A DNA stretch of 64,000 nucleotides from DAOVXM01 sp963746255. GTDB taxonomy: Bacteria; Chloroflexota; Anaerolineae; Anaerolineales; UBA4823. Positions 45,978 to 55,116 of this stretch are shown piece after piece. Within the stretch, counting starts at the first letter, position 1; each line of letters opens with the position of its first letter. Location of the stretch: positions 744,001-808,000 of the forward strand of contig CAVVAJ010000001.1 in NCBI GenBank assembly GCA_963746255.1. The letters are read 5' to 3'. Position numbers and translations under genes: made by a program. The notes under the pieces were generated by a model, which did no database searches, was not told the origin of the DNA, and saw only the letters and a list, made by a program, of their open reading frames with translations.

Positions 45978-46946
45978 TTAGCAGCATTCAGCCAAATCCC
46001 CACCGAACACCCGGCCGGTCAGCTGGCGGTAGGTCAGCGTCCAGCAGCCGGAGTAGAAGGTCTCAGCGATGCTGGCGATCGACATCCCCCATATCCAGAT
46101 CACACCACCCAAACAAATTAAGCTGGTCAGCCCGCCGATTGAGAAATCTCCATCCAATATCTGCGAAGACAAGAGCAGCGGGACGAAGAACAGCAGGGAT
46201 ATCAAGATGGCAGGGATCACAATCAAACCGATAACGGCAAAGTTGATCACGAAGATAAAGAGCCACATCAAGAACACACTGCCCAGCTGCCCCCAAAAGA
46301 TCCTCCATCCGCCCTTAATACTCTCCCAAATGCCCTGATCTTCGATAACACAGACCCGTTCCGCCAGCGTACGCAGCAAGCTGAAGAATACTCCGACCAA
46401 CACACCCAGGCAGCAGAGCGGGAAGAACCAAACCAAGCTCAGGAGTATTGCTGTTGGGTCTGGTTTGAAGTCGTAGAATGAGAATTTACTCAGCCCCATC
46501 AGTAATGAGATTGTCGCCCAAATGAGTGGAAAAACCGCCAACATAATTATCAGGAAGCTCGGCAAACCGGAAAAAAGGTTAATCCAGAACATGCGCCAGC
46601 CATAGCGCCGAAAAGCCACCCAACCAGCCCGTCCAGTTGGGCGAACGCCCTGTTCAGCTGCGTTGATCTGGTCCACCAAACCGGTACGGCCGATCACCTT
46701 CAAGATCGCGAAAACGATCCCGATGAGGAAGAATACTACGATCACCACTGCGATGAATGGCACGAAGGCAGGGCTGAAAAAGAATCGTTCCACCTGCCCA
46801 GCTAGTTTCGGCGGCAGAGTATCATAGCGGTAGCTGCTGGATGACGAGCTGTTAAAGTACAGCGCGGCCAAGAACCCAAACAGCCAAAGGATTTTAAATT
46901 TCCAGGTGATCTGCCAGGCACGCCCGATGATTCTCCCGAAGTCCAT
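45978..46946 (-). CDS. Polytopic membrane protein, glycerophosphodiesterase-membrane-domain-like
   Basis: ATG 46946 is preceded by AAGGAGG at 6 bases, which decides the start over a codon 21 bases upstream. 322 residues with six or seven long membrane segments. FGRIIGRAWQITWKFKILWLFGFLAAL and IWESIKGGWRIFWGQLGSVFLMWLF repeat a W/K/F-rich interfacial pattern seen in uncharacterised membrane proteins related to the GlpQ membrane domain. A short serine tract (residues about 31-36) is odd but small. No catalytic motif. Function unknown. Confidence 0.65.
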   Translation of the reverse strand: MDFGRIIGRAWQITWKFKILWLFGFLAALYFNSSSSSSYRYDTLPPKLAGQVERFFFSPAFVPFIAVVIVVFFLIGIVFAILKVIGRTGLVDQINAAEQGVRPTGRAGWVAFRRYGWRMFWINLFSGLPSFLIIMLAVFPLIWATISLLMGLSKFSFYDFKPDPTAILLSLVWFFPLCCLGVLVGVFFSLLRTLAERVCVIEDQGIWESIKGGWRIFWGQLGSVFLMWLFIFVINFAVIGLIVIPAILISLLFFVPLLLSSQILDGDFSIGGLTSLICLGGVIWIWGMSIASIAETFYSGCWTLTYRQLTGRVFGGDLAECC

Positions 46947-47119
46947 GCCAACCTCCTTTATGGACAACTAATCTGATTCAACAAGTATAGGATATATGAA
47001 TGATATAGGAACAGTCATCCCCCAGATTGGGTATTAGCTAGGGGAATCTATCTAATTGCCTCCCCCGAAAATACGATGGCCTACCTGTACTCTAACCCTT
47101 TACCCACTCAAAAACCCTA

Positions 47120-47359
47120 TTAACGGTATGTGCTGCCCCAACCCCCGGTCCGGCGGCGATTGCGGATCGAATCCTGTAAACTGGAAAGCATTTCATCGTA
47201 CAGTGATTGGTGAGTCGGATTTACATCCATGGCCTGCTTATCCAATTCGGAGAGGAAATACAATATCCAGCGCAGCCAAGTGCTGGGATTCTCTTCATAA
47301 AGGGTAATATCCTTAACAACGTTATCTAGCTCTTCACGCAGGTCATATTCTTTGATCAT
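47120..47359 (-). CDS. Small acidic hypothetical protein
   Basis: 79 residues. AGGAGA lies about 10 bases before the ATG, somewhat far. Composition looks protein-like (ELDNVVKDITLYEENPSTWLRWILYFLSELDKQA), helical and acidic, with a basic tail RNRRRTGGWG. No known domain and no signal peptide. Placed between two membrane-protein genes on the same strand. Confidence 0.5.
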   Translation of the reverse strand: MIKEYDLREELDNVVKDITLYEENPSTWLRWILYFLSELDKQAMDVNPTHQSLYDEMLSSLQDSIRNRRRTGGWGSTYR

Positions 47360-47498
47360 AGTTCGCTATTCTCCTGGAAATTTATTTCAGTCTAACGAGA
47401 TCTAGTCTCGGTCAAATCAGCTTTGGGATAATAATAAAATGCAGTATATCATACGAACTCGGTCCTACCAGACGCCTGCGGCACTGATCGGATGGATT

Positions 47499-47846
47499 TC
47501 AAAGGACAAAAGGAATGCTGACCAATCCCAGGAAAATGATGCCCACAAACAAACCAAGCCAACCCCACTGCCCTCTTTGGGCAAAGTAGCCGGGGCTGAC
47601 AATTGATGTATAGAACAGCATCCCAATTGCGATGAGATACACCCGTACTGCCCAACTGGCGTTCAACAGCAGCGCGATACCAGCGATAATCAGACACAGT
47701 GCGGTGATCAGCTCAGCAGCGATGTGGAACCCGATTCGAACAGGCTCTGATTCCAGCTCAGGGATTTGTTCACGAGCATAAGAAATCGTCCATTGTGCAA
47801 CCATCCCAACACCGACCAAGAGCGCGAACAGAGCAGCGAACAGCAT
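47499..47846 (-). CDS. Small four-helix membrane protein, function unknown
   Basis: 115 residues with four hydrophobic helices at about 3-22, 42-62, 65-85 and 92-113. AGGAGG lies 7 bases before the ATG. A charged loop (REQIPELESEPVRIG) sits after the first helix. The layout resembles small DoxX-like or DUF-type integral proteins, but no signature is recognised. About 117 bases downstream of the DDN-like oxidoreductase gene. Confidence 0.65.
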   Translation of the reverse strand: MLFAALFALLVGVGMVAQWTISYAREQIPELESEPVRIGFHIAAELITALCLIIAGIALLLNASWAVRVYLIAIGMLFYTSIVSPGYFAQRGQWGWLGLFVGIIFLGLVSIPFVL

Positions 47847-47963
47847 CGTTTTACCTCCTGAGTTTGATTACAGATAGTGTAGTCGGAATCCCAGCTAGTT
47901 ATCCACACAAAATATCCCGTTGATACCTATGCAGCTGGGAGGTTTGCAGAAGTTGATCTAAAC

Positions 47964-48440
47964 CTAACGCGGTTTTAATGCGATCAAAATAAGCTCAGCC
48001 CCTAAGGCAATCCAATCTTCATCGCTACCATCCACCTCGTAGCCCAAATAGCTCACAAAGCGCGCCTCTTGAGGATGCTGGCGAACAAAATTCAGCATCA
48101 GCGGACCAGCCTTCGCAGGGCTTAGCTGCTCAGCCCGGACATCGATCTGCTCGCGGCCAACCACGATTGAGGTATCTGGATTCGCCAGCAGGTTCTGGTA
48201 CCAATCGGATGTGGGACCAAATCCAGCATTGACCACAAACGTTCCTGTCTCCGGTTCATGGTGAACAACTTCAAGAACAGCTTGGCGCAAAAGACCGCTC
48301 TTCCGCCCGGTATGGTTCAAAAGCAGCATGCGTTTACCGAATAGACCACCAAACCCAATGCGATAAATAAAGATCGGTAAACGGAATAGGATGCGGTTTA
48401 GTCCACGCGGTGGGGATACTTCGCGTATCTTTGTTGGCAT
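47964..48440 (-). CDS. Deazaflavin (F420)-dependent nitroreductase-family protein, DDN-like
   Basis: 158 residues. The region LLLNHTGRKSGLLRQAVLEVV followed by FGPTSDWYQNLLANPDTSIVVG is diagnostic of the PF04075 split-barrel family that includes mycobacterial Ddn. Members bind F420H2, or in some cases FMN or haem, and reduce quinones or other electron acceptors. The conserved Arg-Lys in TGRKSG and the Trp-Tyr pair in DWYQNL are present. Whether this organism makes F420 is not visible in this window. It lies 20 bases downstream of the alpha/beta hydrolase gene. Confidence 0.85.
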   Translation of the reverse strand: MPTKIREVSPPRGLNRILFRLPIFIYRIGFGGLFGKRMLLLNHTGRKSGLLRQAVLEVVHHEPETGTFVVNAGFGPTSDWYQNLLANPDTSIVVGREQIDVRAEQLSPAKAGPLMLNFVRQHPQEARFVSYLGYEVDGSDEDWIALGAELILIALKPR

Positions 48441-48460
48441 AAAATTATCCCTTTGATTTA

Positions 48461-49216
48461 CTACAAAAATGATGATGCACCATTCACTGCTCCAATATCA
48501 TTTCCGAGAATCCAGTCTTGGGCGGGTGCGAGCCAATCTGGAATGGCGCGGTAGAATGCATCATGCCGCAATCCTGTGTCGTATTCAATTTCTCGCAATG
48601 CTAAGATCCCATCAGAGCGAGAAGCGAGCGGTCGACATGAACCGCCGAGTTCATCACTCTGCTTATCGATCGATAAGACACGCCCATGGAGACTGATTTC
48701 GGGTCGGTCTTCAAGCCAGTCTCCACAGATAGCGATGATCACATATTTTAAATTTGGGCCTATGAACTGAGATGAAACCTCTAAGGCGAGCGCACCACCT
48801 ATGGAGAAACCAATAACACTGATTTGTTCAGCCGGTACCCTCGCAGCCAGCAGCCTGCTTATTTGCTGTTTGACAAGACGGATTACCGCATCAGTATCGG
48901 GATCCTGTTCACGAACGGTACTGATCATATTCACCCCACCATTTGCCCAGTATTTTAACCGTTCTTGGTACTCTAACTTGCCATATTCGGGATGCTCAGC
49001 ATCATTTCCCTGTTCTTCGATGATCTTACCGTGCAGGTAGATTGCAGAGTACCTATTTAGATCAAGCTCTTGCAGCAGTTCAGAAGTGATCGTCCCGAGT
49101 GTAATCAGAGTCGCTCGATCTCCAGCAGGTTGGCTAGTCCCCTGCCTAGCGAATGTACAATCTGACAGGAAAGCGGCGATGAATTGTATAAAAACAGATC
49201 GAAATATGGTCTGCAT
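48461..49216 (-). CDS. Exported alpha/beta-hydrolase-like protein
   Basis: 251 residues. The N-terminal 24 residues are hydrophobic and probably a signal peptide (FIQFIAAFLSDC, a weak lipobox). ISVIGFSIGGALALEVSSQF carries the nucleophile elbow G-F-S-I-G. GLRHDAFY near the C-terminus offers the His. An acid partner may be Asp within LSIDKQSDEL. The fold and triad are plausible, but the sequence is divergent and the substrate is unknown. It is located 15 bases upstream of the CPBP protease stop, on the same strand. Confidence 0.6.
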   Translation of the reverse strand: MQTIFRSVFIQFIAAFLSDCTFARQGTSQPAGDRATLITLGTITSELLQELDLNRYSAIYLHGKIIEEQGNDAEHPEYGKLEYQERLKYWANGGVNMISTVREQDPDTDAVIRLVKQQISRLLAARVPAEQISVIGFSIGGALALEVSSQFIGPNLKYVIIAICGDWLEDRPEISLHGRVLSIDKQSDELGGSCRPLASRSDGILALREIEYDTGLRHDAFYRAIPDWLAPAQDWILGNDIGAVNGASSFL

Positions 49217-49231
49217 GGTTGTAATAGTATC

Positions 49232-50041
49232 CTATGGAACATCAGGAACAACTTTGCGCAGTGGCATGCGGCAAATCAGCCAAATGCCATAAATGCCAAA
49301 GGGCAGCTCAAGCAAGATTATTCGAATATATGCCCACCAATTCGGGTCAATTGGCGCGTATACCATACCGGGCAGCATAATGGCTAGATTGGTGAATGCA
49401 TGGATGAGCACAACCGGCCAAATGCTGCCCCACATAAGCACAAGTGCCGCGAACCAAAAACCACTTAACATGCAATTTATTGCGGTCAACCCAGCCTCAG
49501 TCGGGGTGCTGCCGGCCAAGGCTTGTAGCATGTGCAACCCTCCAAAAAGCAGCGCGGTCACCAATGCCGCATTAAATAAGCCGCGCCGGGCTGCCCCCCA
49601 CACTCTAACGAGAACATAAAGTAAGATGCCGCGGAATAGGATCTCTTCCACGAAAGCGACCTGCAGTTGTCTGATCAGCAGCGTTTGCGCCTGAGATGAG
49701 TAGCGAAATAGCGATAAGTCTACCCTAATCTGTCCAAAGAAACCCAGCTGGTAGGCAATCACAAGGTATGTTGTGCTGATAAAAGCTACTAACCAGACTT
49801 GCCAATTCCCCAACCGAGCGATCCCCGCTGCCCGCAGCCAACCCAATAACCCGGCCAGTAAGATAAACAGCAGTGTCGCGAGTACTGCCCCCAGAGCCTG
49901 CGGCAGCAGTTCGATAAAATTAACCTGCAGCACCAGCCCAGAGACGAAGACGAATACGCTTGCGGCCAACAACCATCCGCCTAAAGCGAGTACAACGAAC
50001 GTCAACGGGGATTTGGCTGCGGACCGTTTTACTCGAACCAT
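49232..50041 (-). CDS. CPBP-family intramembrane metalloprotease
   Basis: 269 residues, eight predicted membrane segments. The three CPBP/Abi motifs are present: FVEEILFRGILLYVL (motif 1, paired Glu and Arg), ALLFGGLHMLQAL (motif 2 His) and VLIHAFTNLAIM (motif 3 His/Asn). These residues form the Rce1-like active site within the membrane. Bacterial members act in membrane protein processing or bacteriocin immunity; the target is unknown. The ATG is followed closely by a basic N-terminus. The gene starts 4 bases after the methyltransferase stop. Confidence 0.88.
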   Translation of the reverse strand: MVRVKRSAAKSPLTFVVLALGGWLLAASVFVFVSGLVLQVNFIELLPQALGAVLATLLFILLAGLLGWLRAAGIARLGNWQVWLVAFISTTYLVIAYQLGFFGQIRVDLSLFRYSSQAQTLLIRQLQVAFVEEILFRGILLYVLVRVWGAARRGLFNAALVTALLFGGLHMLQALAGSTPTEAGLTAINCMLSGFWFAALVLMWGSIWPVVLIHAFTNLAIMLPGMVYAPIDPNWWAYIRIILLELPFGIYGIWLICRMPLRKVVPDVP

Positions 50042-50045
50042 TAAA

Positions 50046-50891
50046 TCAACTCCGTGGGTAATCAGGTTTAGTTCCTCGGGCGAATAGCGCTTTCATGCTC
50101 ATCTGGATTCCAGCCTCGGTTTGTGCTTGGCGTATGATCTCCAATGCCTCATGTTTGTAACGCTCTCTGAGCCCATCATCCATCCGCTCTAGTAAAGCAC
50201 GGCGCCCATGCGACCACTGGTTAGCCCACCATTCTTCTTCATCTGTAAAGTAGAAGGTGGCTTCGGAAGCTTGGATAGCGACATCTTTCATTCCAGCATC
50301 GGTAAAAAGCTGTTGCATAACTTGCTCGTCATCGAAGTCAAACGTGTCGATAGCAGGAGCAGGTAGCATTTCTTCCTGAAACGCCTTGGTCATCTCCCAG
50401 AGCTGTTCTCCGAACTCGGCCTCGATGTACACGAAGGTAGAGAACGCCAATACACCGCCAGGTTTCAAGACCCGCAGCATTTCCTCCAATGCCTGCTGGA
50501 AATTGGGGAAAAAGAAAACGCCAAACCCACATAAGACAGCGTTGAAACGACCATCATCGAATTCGAGCTGCTCTGCGTCCATCCTGAGCGTTTGGATTTG
50601 CTTCAGCCCTCCTGCGTTGAGCGTATGATTCAGTTCCTGCAGCATCCCTTCGGCGAGGTCAATGCTGATTACCAACCCTTGAGCTCCAACCGCCTCGGCC
50701 GCGGGTAGTGTGACCGCACCGCGCCCGCAAGCCACATCGAGCACCTGCCAACCTGCTCTCAGTCCGGCATGCTCCACCAAGCCGCGGCCGAAGTAGGCAA
50801 AGATACTCGGGCCGGTGTTATCGTATAACTTGGATGAGCGGGAAAAGACACCGCTGATCCACTCTTTGTAGCTCCCATTCTCAGTCTTCAG
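50046..50891 (-). CDS. Class I SAM-dependent methyltransferase (UbiE/Coq5-like)
   Basis: About 281 residues. YKEWISGVFSRSSKLYDNTGPSIF, then VLDVACGRGAVTLPAAEAVG (SAM loop), VISIDLAEGML, MDAEQLEFDDGRFNAVLCGFGVFFFPN and EEMLRVLKPGGVLAFSTF are standard motifs I-III. No ATG, GTG or TTG stands near the conserved start; the frame is open to 50978 but that part overlaps the upstream gene. A CTG at 50891, overlapping its TGA and following AAGGGG, is the best guess and is unusual. Methyl acceptor unknown. Confidence 0.75.
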   Translation of the reverse strand: MKTENGSYKEWISGVFSRSSKLYDNTGPSIFAYFGRGLVEHAGLRAGWQVLDVACGRGAVTLPAAEAVGAQGLVISIDLAEGMLQELNHTLNAGGLKQIQTLRMDAEQLEFDDGRFNAVLCGFGVFFFPNFQQALEEMLRVLKPGGVLAFSTFVYIEAEFGEQLWEMTKAFQEEMLPAPAIDTFDFDDEQVMQQLFTDAGMKDVAIQASEATFYFTDEEEWWANQWSHGRRALLERMDDGLRERYKHEALEIIRQAQTEAGIQMSMKALFARGTKPDYPRS

Positions 50892-51862
50892 CGAAATTCC
50901 CCTTCTTTCGTGTGGTTGAAAAACTTCCTGGAATAGCTGAACAAAACCAGAAGCGCTAGCAGAACGGGGACTGTCCACAAGAATAATGAAATCCCCTTTG
51001 TAAAAGTCAGCGGGGCTAGGAACTCATTTTCAAACTGCGGCAGGTTCATCTCATTCAGGACTTCCGCCAAACTGCGTCCATAGAAGCTGAGCGCTGCAGA
51101 CAAGCTCAAGACGCTGTAGTACAGCAGCGACGACCAATAAGCCCACCTTTTCAGCTTGATCAATCCGTACAAGATGACAAGCTGGATTAGGATGTTTCCC
51201 GCCAGCCAGCGCACGCCGGTACGGCCCCAGATGATCTCCCCAAAGAATGGAAATAGCCCCTGCAGGAAGAGCGCCATATGAAAAGCCAATAACACCGCAA
51301 GCATGATACCCAGCACAATCAGCAATGGGAAGGGGTATCGTTCGCTCCAGTATTGGCGTGGGTCGTTGGTTTCGAAGGTTTTACGGACTGCATTCCGGGA
51401 ATACAACCACATCAAAAGCAAAGGGGTGACCAGAGTAAAAAGCCCCAAGAAGATGCTGATAACGGCTATGCGTAAAGCAGATGTCGGGTTTGATGGATCA
51501 GCACGCAGCATAGAATTCGATAAAGCCGCCCAATTGAGGCTGACAAGCAGCCCAGCACCCAACCACAGCCATAGCAGTGTGCGAGTTAACGTGTATGCCC
51601 AACGACGCAGGCTGAACGTCCCTACCCCTAAGGGCAGCAGCACCGCCGCGAGAAGATAATAGCCCAGGTTCTGCAGCACCAGGTATGCGAACCAAAGCGA
51701 ACCCACCGCAAACCCCTCATAATAAAAACGACCACCCTGAGAAAACATGTAAAACACATAGACTTCGAGTGGGCCATAATAGGCGGCCACCAGACCTACC
51801 GCGACCATCAGCGCGCCAGCTGTTTTGAGGGTGAGCTCGGTAATTTTATGCTGATTTGTCAT
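50888..51862 (-). CDS. Polytopic membrane protein of unknown function
   Basis: 324 residues with about eight membrane helices. The first half (KTAGALMVAVGLVAAYYGPLEVYVF) and the second half (ILIQLVILYGLIKLKRWAYWSSLLYYSVL) both show Tyr/Trp-rich interfacial segments. The tail FSYSRKFFNHTKEGEFR is cytosolic and basic. No transporter signature is recognised. Its stop overlaps the start region of the methyltransferase, so the two are likely cotranslated. Confidence 0.6.
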   Translation of the reverse strand: MTNQHKITELTLKTAGALMVAVGLVAAYYGPLEVYVFYMFSQGGRFYYEGFAVGSLWFAYLVLQNLGYYLLAAVLLPLGVGTFSLRRWAYTLTRTLLWLWLGAGLLVSLNWAALSNSMLRADPSNPTSALRIAVISIFLGLFTLVTPLLLMWLYSRNAVRKTFETNDPRQYWSERYPFPLLIVLGIMLAVLLAFHMALFLQGLFPFFGEIIWGRTGVRWLAGNILIQLVILYGLIKLKRWAYWSSLLYYSVLSLSAALSFYGRSLAEVLNEMNLPQFENEFLAPLTFTKGISLFLWTVPVLLALLVLFSYSRKFFNHTKEGEFR

Positions 51863-52030
51863 ATTGTCGTTCTCTATGCGACCTTTCAGTTGATACTTGG
51901 CTGATAACCTCTCGGTTTGAAGCAGTTGGACCTACCGGTTCCTGATTAAGAATAATTTTAGCAAGATATCCCCAATCCCGTCTATGGTTTACGAGTTATT
52001 TGCGAGAAGAGCACATCCGGTGAAAAAATA

Positions 52031-52060
52031 TTGATGTTAAATGGGAAGTTATGATATAAA
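52031..52060 (+). promoter_or_regulatory. Promoter of the small membrane protein gene at 52071
   Basis: TTGATG (52031-52036) and TATAAA (52055-52060) are separated by 18 bases. The predicted start of transcription is around 52067, only a few bases before ATG 52071. That would give a leaderless or near-leaderless transcript, in agreement with the missing Shine-Dalgarno sequence. Confidence 0.55.
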
Positions 52061-52070
52061 ATAAACATAC

Positions 52071-52316
52071 ATGCGTGATAACCCACTGCCCGTCATTCTC
52101 ATTCTGCTGATCCTCGCGGTATTGATCTACTACTTCTACCAGTCTACTAGTGGAGATCTGGACGCGGCTATTCGATCGATCACAAATCCGGGTGGCAGCG
52201 GGGGAAATCCGATCGAACTCGGTCACGGATGGAGTCTCCAACCTGGGGAAGGGTATTGGAGACGCTTTTTCAGGAATGCTGCGGTAAGCGGGCGCTTGAA
52301 TACCACCTATTGTTAG
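52071..52316 (+). CDS. Small single-pass membrane protein with Gly-rich segment
   Basis: 81 residues. One transmembrane helix at about 6-24 (PVILILLILAVLIYYFY), then STSGDLDAAIRSITNPGGSGGNPIELGHGWSL and a basic, aromatic tail. There is no Shine-Dalgarno site, but a good promoter lies directly upstream, so a leaderless gene is plausible. No family recognised. Small size leaves doubt. Confidence 0.45.
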   Translation: MRDNPLPVILILLILAVLIYYFYQSTSGDLDAAIRSITNPGGSGGNPIELGHGWSLQPGEGYWRRFFRNAAVSGRLNTTYC

Positions 52317-52435
52317 GCTAAACCGACGGATTAGTATAAATGCTCAACGGCTGATTTCCATTACATTGCCTGCTGATCGGCATCCGCACGCCCGCAGGAC
52401 GATTTCAACAATTCAGATAACAAGGAAAATGCATC

Positions 52436-53398
52436 ATGACAAATGACAATACCAATGCTGCCTATGGGGCACACTTAGAACCTTTCTCCGGGATTCCAAC
52501 ATTTATGCGGCGACCCGCACAACGTGATCTCACGGGTGTAGATGTAGCTATGCTAGGTGTACCATTTGACAGCGGTACCAGCTACCGCAGTGGAACACGC
52601 TTTGGTCCGCGCAGTATCAGGGAGGCCTCGTTACTCCTGTGGGGAGTGAACGCAGTGATGGACGTTACCCCCCTAGAAGTGTTAAAAGTTATTGATTATG
52701 GCGATGTCGAAGTGATCCCAGTTGATATTATTGCCAGTATGAAAGCCATCGAATTAGAAGTCAAAAAGGTGCTTGACAAGGATGTGATAGTCGGTGTAAT
52801 GGGTGGAGATCACTCCATATCCTTACCAGTATTGCGCTCTCACGCAGATAAATACGGAGCACTATCTGTAATACATCTAGATGCCCATCCAGATACTTGG
52901 CAAGCTGAGTTCGGTGATCACCCATACAGTCACGGGACGCCCTTTAGACGGGCGATTGAAGAAGGGCTTATCGATACCAATGCTTATATTCAAATCGGTA
53001 TCCGTGGTCCAGTCAGCGGGCCAAGCGACCTTGAAGAAGCTCGTAAACTAGGAGCAAAAGTATATACGATCGGTAGGTGTTTCGAGATCGGAATACCCAC
53101 TCTGGTAAACAGCGTTCACGAAGTGGTAGGAAACCGCCCGGTTTATATATCACTAGACATAGATGCGACAGACCCAGCTTTCGCACCGGGTACCGGCACG
53201 CCAGAAGTCGGCGGCTTCAGCAGTTATCAGATGCTGCAAATCGTAAGAGGGTTGCGCGGGCTAAATCTGGTCGGTTTCGACCTAGTCGAAGTAAGTCCGC
53301 CATACGACCCTAGCGGAATTACCTCAATTCTAGCAGCAAATCTCATCTTTGAAATGCTGTCCTTAATTGCGCTGAGGAGGGCGTCAGCAAAGAAGTAA
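52436..53398 (+). CDS. speB: Agmatinase/ureohydrolase family enzyme
   Basis: 320 residues, the normal length of agmatinases. Metal-binding motifs are all present: GVMGGDHSISL (first His), VIHLDAHPDTW (Asp-His-Asp) and ISLDIDATDPAFAPGTGTPE (Asp-x-Asp). PFDSGTSYRSGTRFGPRSIREAS is the conserved N-terminal part. The enzyme would hydrolyse a guanidino compound to urea using two Mn ions. DAHPDT rather than DAHTDT occurs also in guanidinobutyrase-like and guanidine-hydrolase relatives, so the exact substrate is open. AAGGA lies 9 bases before the ATG. The converging degV gene ends 17 bases away. Confidence 0.85.
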   Translation: MTNDNTNAAYGAHLEPFSGIPTFMRRPAQRDLTGVDVAMLGVPFDSGTSYRSGTRFGPRSIREASLLLWGVNAVMDVTPLEVLKVIDYGDVEVIPVDIIASMKAIELEVKKVLDKDVIVGVMGGDHSISLPVLRSHADKYGALSVIHLDAHPDTWQAEFGDHPYSHGTPFRRAIEEGLIDTNAYIQIGIRGPVSGPSDLEEARKLGAKVYTIGRCFEIGIPTLVNSVHEVVGNRPVYISLDIDATDPAFAPGTGTPEVGGFSSYQMLQIVRGLRGLNLVGFDLVEVSPPYDPSGITSILAANLIFEMLSLIALRRASAKK

Positions 53399-53415
53399 CG
53401 TGGCAAAAAGAATTG

Positions 53416-54273
53416 CTAACCCGGGTAGCCAGTTACGAAAACTACTCCCACCAACCCCATTCCCGAGTGTACCGACAACCCCGGTGTCAGCTCACTGGTG
53501 ATTATATCTTCCGGGCAGTCAAGGTTCTCACGCAGCAAACTCTCAAATTCGCTCGCCTGTGCCAAGGCATTGACATGGATAATCGCCATACGCTCGATAC
53601 CTTTGCCCTGGATGTCGGCTTGGGCAAGTTCGACAACCCTGGCCCAAGATTTACTCTGCGTGCGGACGCGCTCTAACATATCCAGCTTTCCATCTTGGAT
53701 GGTTAGGATGGGTTTCATATTCAGTAGGGAGGCCATCCCCGCTGCAATGTGACCGACACGCCCGCTCATCGCTAAGTACTTTAGAGTCGAGAGCGCCGCG
53801 TAAAGTCTAGTACGCTCCCTTACAGCTTGGGCTGCGGCAATGATCGCCTTCGGTGGCGCGCCGTCCTGAGCAGCTTCGGCAGCTGCCAGCACCATGAAAC
53901 CCTGCCCCATCGATAGGCTGCGCGTATCGACGACGGTGATATCCCGCTCTGGTTCCATCTCACGGGCAGCAACAGCTGAAGCATAGGTCGCACTCACTTC
54001 CCCGCTGACACAAAAACATACCACTGCGTCGGCGCCATCATCGAAGGTGGCCCGGTAAGCTTCAGCGAACTGCCCCGGTGATGGTGCGGCAGTCGTGGGG
54101 AGCTGCCCTTCGCGGTCGATCCGGCCGAACAGTTGGGCATCCCCAAGATCGTACACAGCTTGGTAAGTTTCTTCACCAAAGTGGACCGAGATGGGCACTT
54201 GGCGAATGCTCATTTGTTCGGCGAGGTCCAGCGGGATACTGCAGTCGGTATCGGTTACTATGGCGGTTGTCAT
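53416..54273 (-). CDS. DegV-family fatty-acid-binding protein
   Basis: 285 residues. AIVTDTDCSIPLDLAEQMSIRQVPISVHFG is the hallmark N-terminus. TTAAPSPGQFAEAYRATFDDGADAVVCFCVSGEVSATYASA contains the Thr/Ser pair that grips the carboxylate of a fatty acid. VVDTRSLSMGQGFMVLAAAE and KYLAMSGRVG follow. In Gram-positive bacteria such proteins (FakB) present fatty acids to the kinase FakA. FakA is not visible here. AGGAGGTGA lies before the ATG. It converges with the agmatinase gene, sharing a 17-base gap. Confidence 0.9.
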   Translation of the reverse strand: MTTAIVTDTDCSIPLDLAEQMSIRQVPISVHFGEETYQAVYDLGDAQLFGRIDREGQLPTTAAPSPGQFAEAYRATFDDGADAVVCFCVSGEVSATYASAVAAREMEPERDITVVDTRSLSMGQGFMVLAAAEAAQDGAPPKAIIAAAQAVRERTRLYAALSTLKYLAMSGRVGHIAAGMASLLNMKPILTIQDGKLDMLERVRTQSKSWARVVELAQADIQGKGIERMAIIHVNALAQASEFESLLRENLDCPEDIITSELTPGLSVHSGMGLVGVVFVTGYPG

Positions 54274-54422
54274 CAGCGATCACCTCCTGAACGGGTTTTG
54301 CAGTAAGCAAGAGTATATTACACGCGGGTAGTTGCTACCCTCCTAACCGGCTTAACACCGCAGTTCGCGAATGGTGACGAGTAGATCAAAAAAACAAACA
54401 TTCCCCCGAATTTATCGATTAT

Positions 54423-55025
54423 CTACTGCTGAAGCACACCGGCTGCGATAAGCGCAGCCTTGATCCGCTCATCGGCGCGTGGATCAGACCCCACGAAGAA
54501 ATCAGCGCTTGGATAACCAAGCTGGATCCCAAAGCGGTTGGTATCACCATCTATTGGCGGCCATAGGATGACAACACCCTCTGACGAGCGTGACATATAT
54601 GCAGCCATAATTTCCCCACGATAAATTTCCGTATCTCCAACGCATACTACGAAGGGTTTGCCAGCTAAATCCTGTACCGCCAAGCGCTCACCCACATCGG
54701 GCTGTAAAACCACATCATGACGAGACCAGCTGTAGGCCGCAATGTCTGCTTCCCCCAGGAGCGCTGAGCCTAGGTCAGTGCATTCATCAGCGACAATTCC
54801 CTCGAAGAGGTATTCGGTTGGCATGAGGTAGATCGCGAAGGGTCCCATCTGGGCCGGTTCTGGTGGTGGGCTAACGTCCACGCTCCTGCACCCTTGGGTT
54901 GCACATATTAAGGTTATTACAACAGCCCAGAAGAACGAGCTGCGGGCAGGCCAATCCCAATTCAACGCAACGTGCTTGGCTCGCTGCCCCAACCTGAATA
55001 ATGGATTCTTCTTCAAAATAATCAT
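54423..55025 (-). CDS. Lipoprotein of unknown function
   Basis: 200 residues. The N-terminus is basic, then a helix ends in ICATQGC with Cys at about residue 46; T-Q-G-C is an acceptable lipobox, although the signal is long. The mature part (PFAIYLMPTEYLFEGIVADE, EADIAAYSWSRHDVVLQPDV) is beta-rich and hydrophilic. No domain recognised. No Shine-Dalgarno is seen, so the real start could be internal. It lies alone on the minus strand. Confidence 0.55.
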   Translation of the reverse strand: MIILKKNPLFRLGQRAKHVALNWDWPARSSFFWAVVITLICATQGCRSVDVSPPPEPAQMGPFAIYLMPTEYLFEGIVADECTDLGSALLGEADIAAYSWSRHDVVLQPDVGERLAVQDLAGKPFVVCVGDTEIYRGEIMAAYMSRSSEGVVILWPPIDGDTNRFGIQLGYPSADFFVGSDPRADERIKAALIAAGVLQQ

Positions 55026-55116
55026 AACTTTAATCTTGCTTACCCACCCGGCATAAGATCAGTTAGATTGGTCGGTATCGTATCCTTCTGGCTGGTGAAA
55101 TACATGTCCCGATCAC

